Positions 61,935 to 64,000 of a DNA stretch of 64,000 nucleotides are shown one piece after another (the stretch's first letter is position 1; every line of letters starts with the position of its first letter). The notes below the pieces were generated by a model. The model had not been told where the DNA came from. It searched no databases and saw only the letters and a list, made by a program, of their open reading frames with translations. The stretch comes from Alitabrizicola rongguiensis (GTDB lineage Bacteria > Pseudomonadota > Alphaproteobacteria > Rhodobacterales > Rhodobacteraceae). The position numbers and the translations under genes are program-made. The stretch covers positions 434,001 through 498,000 of the forward strand of contig NZ_JAKENF010000002.1 of the NCBI RefSeq assembly GCF_021491355.1. Reading direction: 5' to 3'.

Positions 61935-63044
61935 ATGGTCGCAAACTCCCACGATCGAGTGCCGCTCTGGACCTCGGCGATACCGATAGCTGCGCTGGTC
62001 GGGCTTGCCCTGATCCTGACCGGAACGGTCTATGCCGGATCGGCGCCCGTCCTTGTCCTGGCGGCACTGTTCTTGGGCGGGTCGGTCTTCGCCGCCGTCC
62101 ATCACGCCGAGGTGCTGGCCCTGCGTCTGGGCGAGCCCTTCGGGTCGATCCTGCTCGCTGTCTCGGTCACCATCATCGAGGTCGCGCTGATCGTGTCGAT
62201 CCTTTTGTCCGATGCGCCGGGCAGTTCGGCCGTGGCCCGCGACACGGTCTATGCGGCGGTGATGATCGTCCTGAACGGCATCGTCGGGCTCTGTCTTGTG
62301 GTCGGGTCTATCCGCCACCGCGAACAGTCCTTCCGCATTGACGGAGCTGCCGCGACCCTCTCGGTCCTGTGCACCCTGGCGATCGTGGCGCTGGTCCTGC
62401 CCAATTACACGCTGGCGACCCGCGGTCCGACCTATGCACCGCAGCAGCTGCTGGTCGTGGGCGTCGTGTCACTGATCCTCTACATGACCTTCGTCTTCGT
62501 TCAGACAGTCCGGCACCGCGAATACTTCCTCGAGCTGTCGACGCTGCCGGATCACTCTTCGGTTCCCCTCGCGCAGCAGCCCTCAAATCGCATCGCAGCA
62601 GCCAGCCTCGTACTGCTTCTCCTGTCGCTGGTCGCTGTCGTTTTGTTGGCCAAGGTGCTGTCGAAGCCGCTCGATGCAGCGATCGTCGGGGCGGGCCTGC
62701 CGCCATCCTTCGTCGGCGTGGTGATCGCTGCCATCGTGCTGCTGCCGGAAAGCATGGCGGCGCTGAAGGCCGCCCATGCCAACCGGCTGCAAAGCAGCGT
62801 CAACCTTGCGCTCGGCTCGGCCCTCGCCAGCATCGGCCTGACCATCCCGACGGTCGCCGTTGTATCGCTGGCGCTTGACCGCCCGTTGGAGCTTGGCCTG
62901 AACGGCGAGCATACGGTGCTTCTGGTGATGACCCTGGTGATCTCGTTCCTGACGCTTGGCACGACGGGACGGACAAACGTGCTTCAGGGGGCGGTTCATC
63001 TGGTCATCTTCGCGATCTTCCTTTTGCTTTCGGCCATCCCCTGA
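61935..63044 (+). CDS. chaA: Ca2+/H+ antiporter, ChaA type
   Basis: 369 residues with eleven hydrophobic segments. The two CaCA alpha-repeats are visible: GEPFGSILLAVSVTIIEVAL (about 66-86) and VVIAAIVLLPESMAALKAA (about 257-275), each with the acidic transport residue. It is the ChaA branch, which exchanges Ca2+, Na+ or K+ for H+ at alkaline pH or high salt. GGAGGG lies before the ATG. It stands alone between pth and the DUF2237 gene. Confidence 0.92.
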   Translation: MVANSHDRVPLWTSAIPIAALVGLALILTGTVYAGSAPVLVLAALFLGGSVFAAVHHAEVLALRLGEPFGSILLAVSVTIIEVALIVSILLSDAPGSSAVARDTVYAAVMIVLNGIVGLCLVVGSIRHREQSFRIDGAAATLSVLCTLAIVALVLPNYTLATRGPTYAPQQLLVVGVVSLILYMTFVFVQTVRHREYFLELSTLPDHSSVPLAQQPSNRIAAASLVLLLLSLVAVVLLAKVLSKPLDAAIVGAGLPPSFVGVVIAAIVLLPESMAALKAAHANRLQSSVNLALGSALASIGLTIPTVAVVSLALDRPLELGLNGEHTVLLVMTLVISFLTLGTTGRTNVLQGAVHLVIFAIFLLLSAIP

Positions 63045-63107
63045 CCAAGTGACTTGCCGGGCGGCCGACCTGAAATAGATGCTGGGTCGAACCTGAGAGA
63101 GGCGGCG

Positions 63108-63482
63108 ATGCAGGAAAAGTCGATCAACGTGCTGGGCGGGCCGCTCGATTCCTGTTCGACCGAGCCTCTGACCGGCTTCTTCCGCAACGGCTGCTGCGAC
63201 ACCGGACCCTATGACCACGGCGTCCACACTGTCTGCGCCCTGATGACAGACGAGTTCCTGGCACTGTCGAAATACCTCGGCAACGACCTGTCAACCCCAC
63301 GGCCGGAATACCGCTTTGCCGGACTGAAGGCCGGGGATCAGTGGTGCCTTTGTGCGGCGCGCTTCCTGCAGGCCCATCACGAAGGCGCAGCCCCGCAGGT
63401 TCGGCTGAAGGCGACGCACCGCCGGACGCTCGACATCGTCCCGCTGGAAACGCTTCGGCTTTATGCCGTGGATGCAGAATAG
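63108..63482 (+). CDS. DUF2237 family protein
   Basis: 124 residues from the ATG at 63108. Strongly conserved DUF2237 blocks are LDSCSTEPLTGFFRNGCCDT, TGPYDHGVHTVCALMTDEFL, LSTPRPEYRFAGLKAGDQWC and CAARFLQAHHEGAAPQVRLK, with five Cys and several His. The protein is small and cytosolic; its function is unknown to me. It ends 3 bp before the stop of the convergent regulator gene. Confidence 0.93.
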   Translation: MQEKSINVLGGPLDSCSTEPLTGFFRNGCCDTGPYDHGVHTVCALMTDEFLALSKYLGNDLSTPRPEYRFAGLKAGDQWCLCAARFLQAHHEGAAPQVRLKATHRRTLDIVPLETLRLYAVDAE

Positions 63483-63485
63483 CGT

Positions 63486-64000
63486 TCAGACGGTCTCGAC
63501 CTGGCGTGCAGCCTTCTCGACAGCCGGGCTCGCACCGCCAAGTTCGCCCGTCATCAGATCCTCGATGAAGAGGCTCAAGAGTTGCGAGCGGCCGGTCACC
63601 CCGGCCTTGCGGTAGATCGCGTTGGTTTGCGCCTTGACCGTACCTTCGCTGGTCTTGCGCAGGCTGGCGATCTCGGCGGTTGTCATCCCCTTGATCGCAA
63701 ACAGGGCAACATCACTTTCCGCCGGTGTAAGACCCCACTCGGCAAACCGCTCCTCAAGAAGCTCCATGAAGGCCCCAGACGCACGGCGCAACCGCTCTTC
63801 TGCGCGGTTGCGATCCGCGATGGCGCGGAACAGCGCGAAGCCCCCCAGAACCAGCCCAAGCAACAGACCGACAGCCGCGCCGATTTCCAGGAGTTCCCGC
63901 GCCTCCCAGCTGAGGGGGTGCGATTGCAAACCCAGAACCGAACTCAGGATGTCCCAGACGAAGAAAACCGTGCAAACGGCCTGAAAGAACAGAATGGCCA
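63486..64000 (-). CDS. LuxR-type response regulator with N-terminal membrane anchor (partial)
   Basis: The frame is open from the window edge, so the start lies at or beyond 64000 (the first complete codons read AILFFQAVCTVFFVWDILSS). Two hydrophobic segments (the first about 20 residues, the second GAAVGLLLGLVLGGFALF) come before a linker. The C-terminal LuxR HTH reads WGLTPAESDVALFAIKGMTT, AEIASLRKTSEGTVKAQTNA, IYRKAGVTGRSQLLSLF. At least 171 codons are present. It probably senses an envelope signal directly, with no receiver domain. It is convergent with DUF2237. Confidence 0.85.
   Translation of the reverse strand, partial: AILFFQAVCTVFFVWDILSSVLGLQSHPLSWEARELLEIGAAVGLLLGLVLGGFALFRAIADRNRAEERLRRASGAFMELLEERFAEWGLTPAESDVALFAIKGMTTAEIASLRKTSEGTVKAQTNAIYRKAGVTGRSQLLSLFIEDLMTGELGGASPAVEKAARQVETV

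Noticed and set aside
1-64000. CRISPR array, insertion sequence, prophage or rRNA operon
   Set aside because: No regularly spaced direct repeats, transposase or phage structural motifs, or rRNA sequences were noticed anywhere in the window.

Overview
This window reads as a chromosomal segment of a high-GC alphaproteobacterium of the Rhodobacterales (Rhodobacter/Paracoccus-like). The signs are an NDUFS4-type complex I subunit gene, DUF2125 and DUF1127 proteins, a class A RNase P RNA of alphaproteobacterial form, many 4-bp start/stop overlaps, and a recurring intergenic element (C/T-rich core TTCTTCTG..AAATATCCTCGGGGG plus GC hairpins). I see no rRNA operon, insertion sequence, prophage, CRISPR array or replication origin. 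Most of the content is housekeeping genes plus small accessory modules. The first gene (yebC) and the last (a membrane-anchored LuxR-type regulator) are cut by the window edges.

Layout. 1-6.4 kb, minus strand: yebC, then the series mgtE, 5-formyl-THF cyclo-ligase, YmdB-like phosphodiesterase, EamA exporter and SLC13 anion transporter, several overlapping by 4 bp. 6.5-10.5 kb: purine salvage (guanine deaminase and 8-oxoguanine deaminase flanking an RraB-like gene) and a HisN-type phosphatase. 10.6-15.7 kb: an XRE regulator with a sigma54-like promoter, quinone oxidoreductase, LysR, DUF1127, Bax-inhibitor-1, VIT transporter and a GNAT. 15.8-19.9 kb: rpmG, rnpB, amidase, lipoprotein and gatCA. 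20-24.5 kb: DUF1624 and ceramidase-like membrane proteins, a UPF0173 hydrolase, tadA and an RluB-type pseudouridine synthase.

24.5-30 kb is the most unusual block. It is one tightly spaced plus-strand operon: a tiny membrane peptide, XpaC, TelA, a DUF2927 lipoprotein, an SPFH protein with a C-terminal GYF_2 domain, and a double zinc-ribbon membrane protein. It joins the pairs known separately in Bacillus subtilis as xpaC-yaaN and ydjG/ydjI, and looks like an envelope-stress or membrane-integrity system.

30.2-48 kb: an IlvX-like TPP enzyme, GST, cupin and LysR, purC, PfkB kinase, dtd, an acyl-CoA synthetase, an MsbA-like ABC exporter, a small catabolic operon (three alpha/beta hydrolases including PcaD-like, and a threonine dehydratase), an enolase-superfamily enzyme, tRNA-Arg(UCU), GNAT, DUF2125 and the complex I subunit. 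48-64 kb: uvrB, a lower-GC c-type cytochrome, a DsbB module, a TupA-like ATP-grasp enzyme, ychF, VOC and GNAT proteins, trpA, a TMEM175-type channel, lldD, an MFS transporter, rplY-pth, chaA and DUF2237.

With no search available, family names rest on motif recognition and remembered homologues. Promoters and operators are inferred from sequence only.
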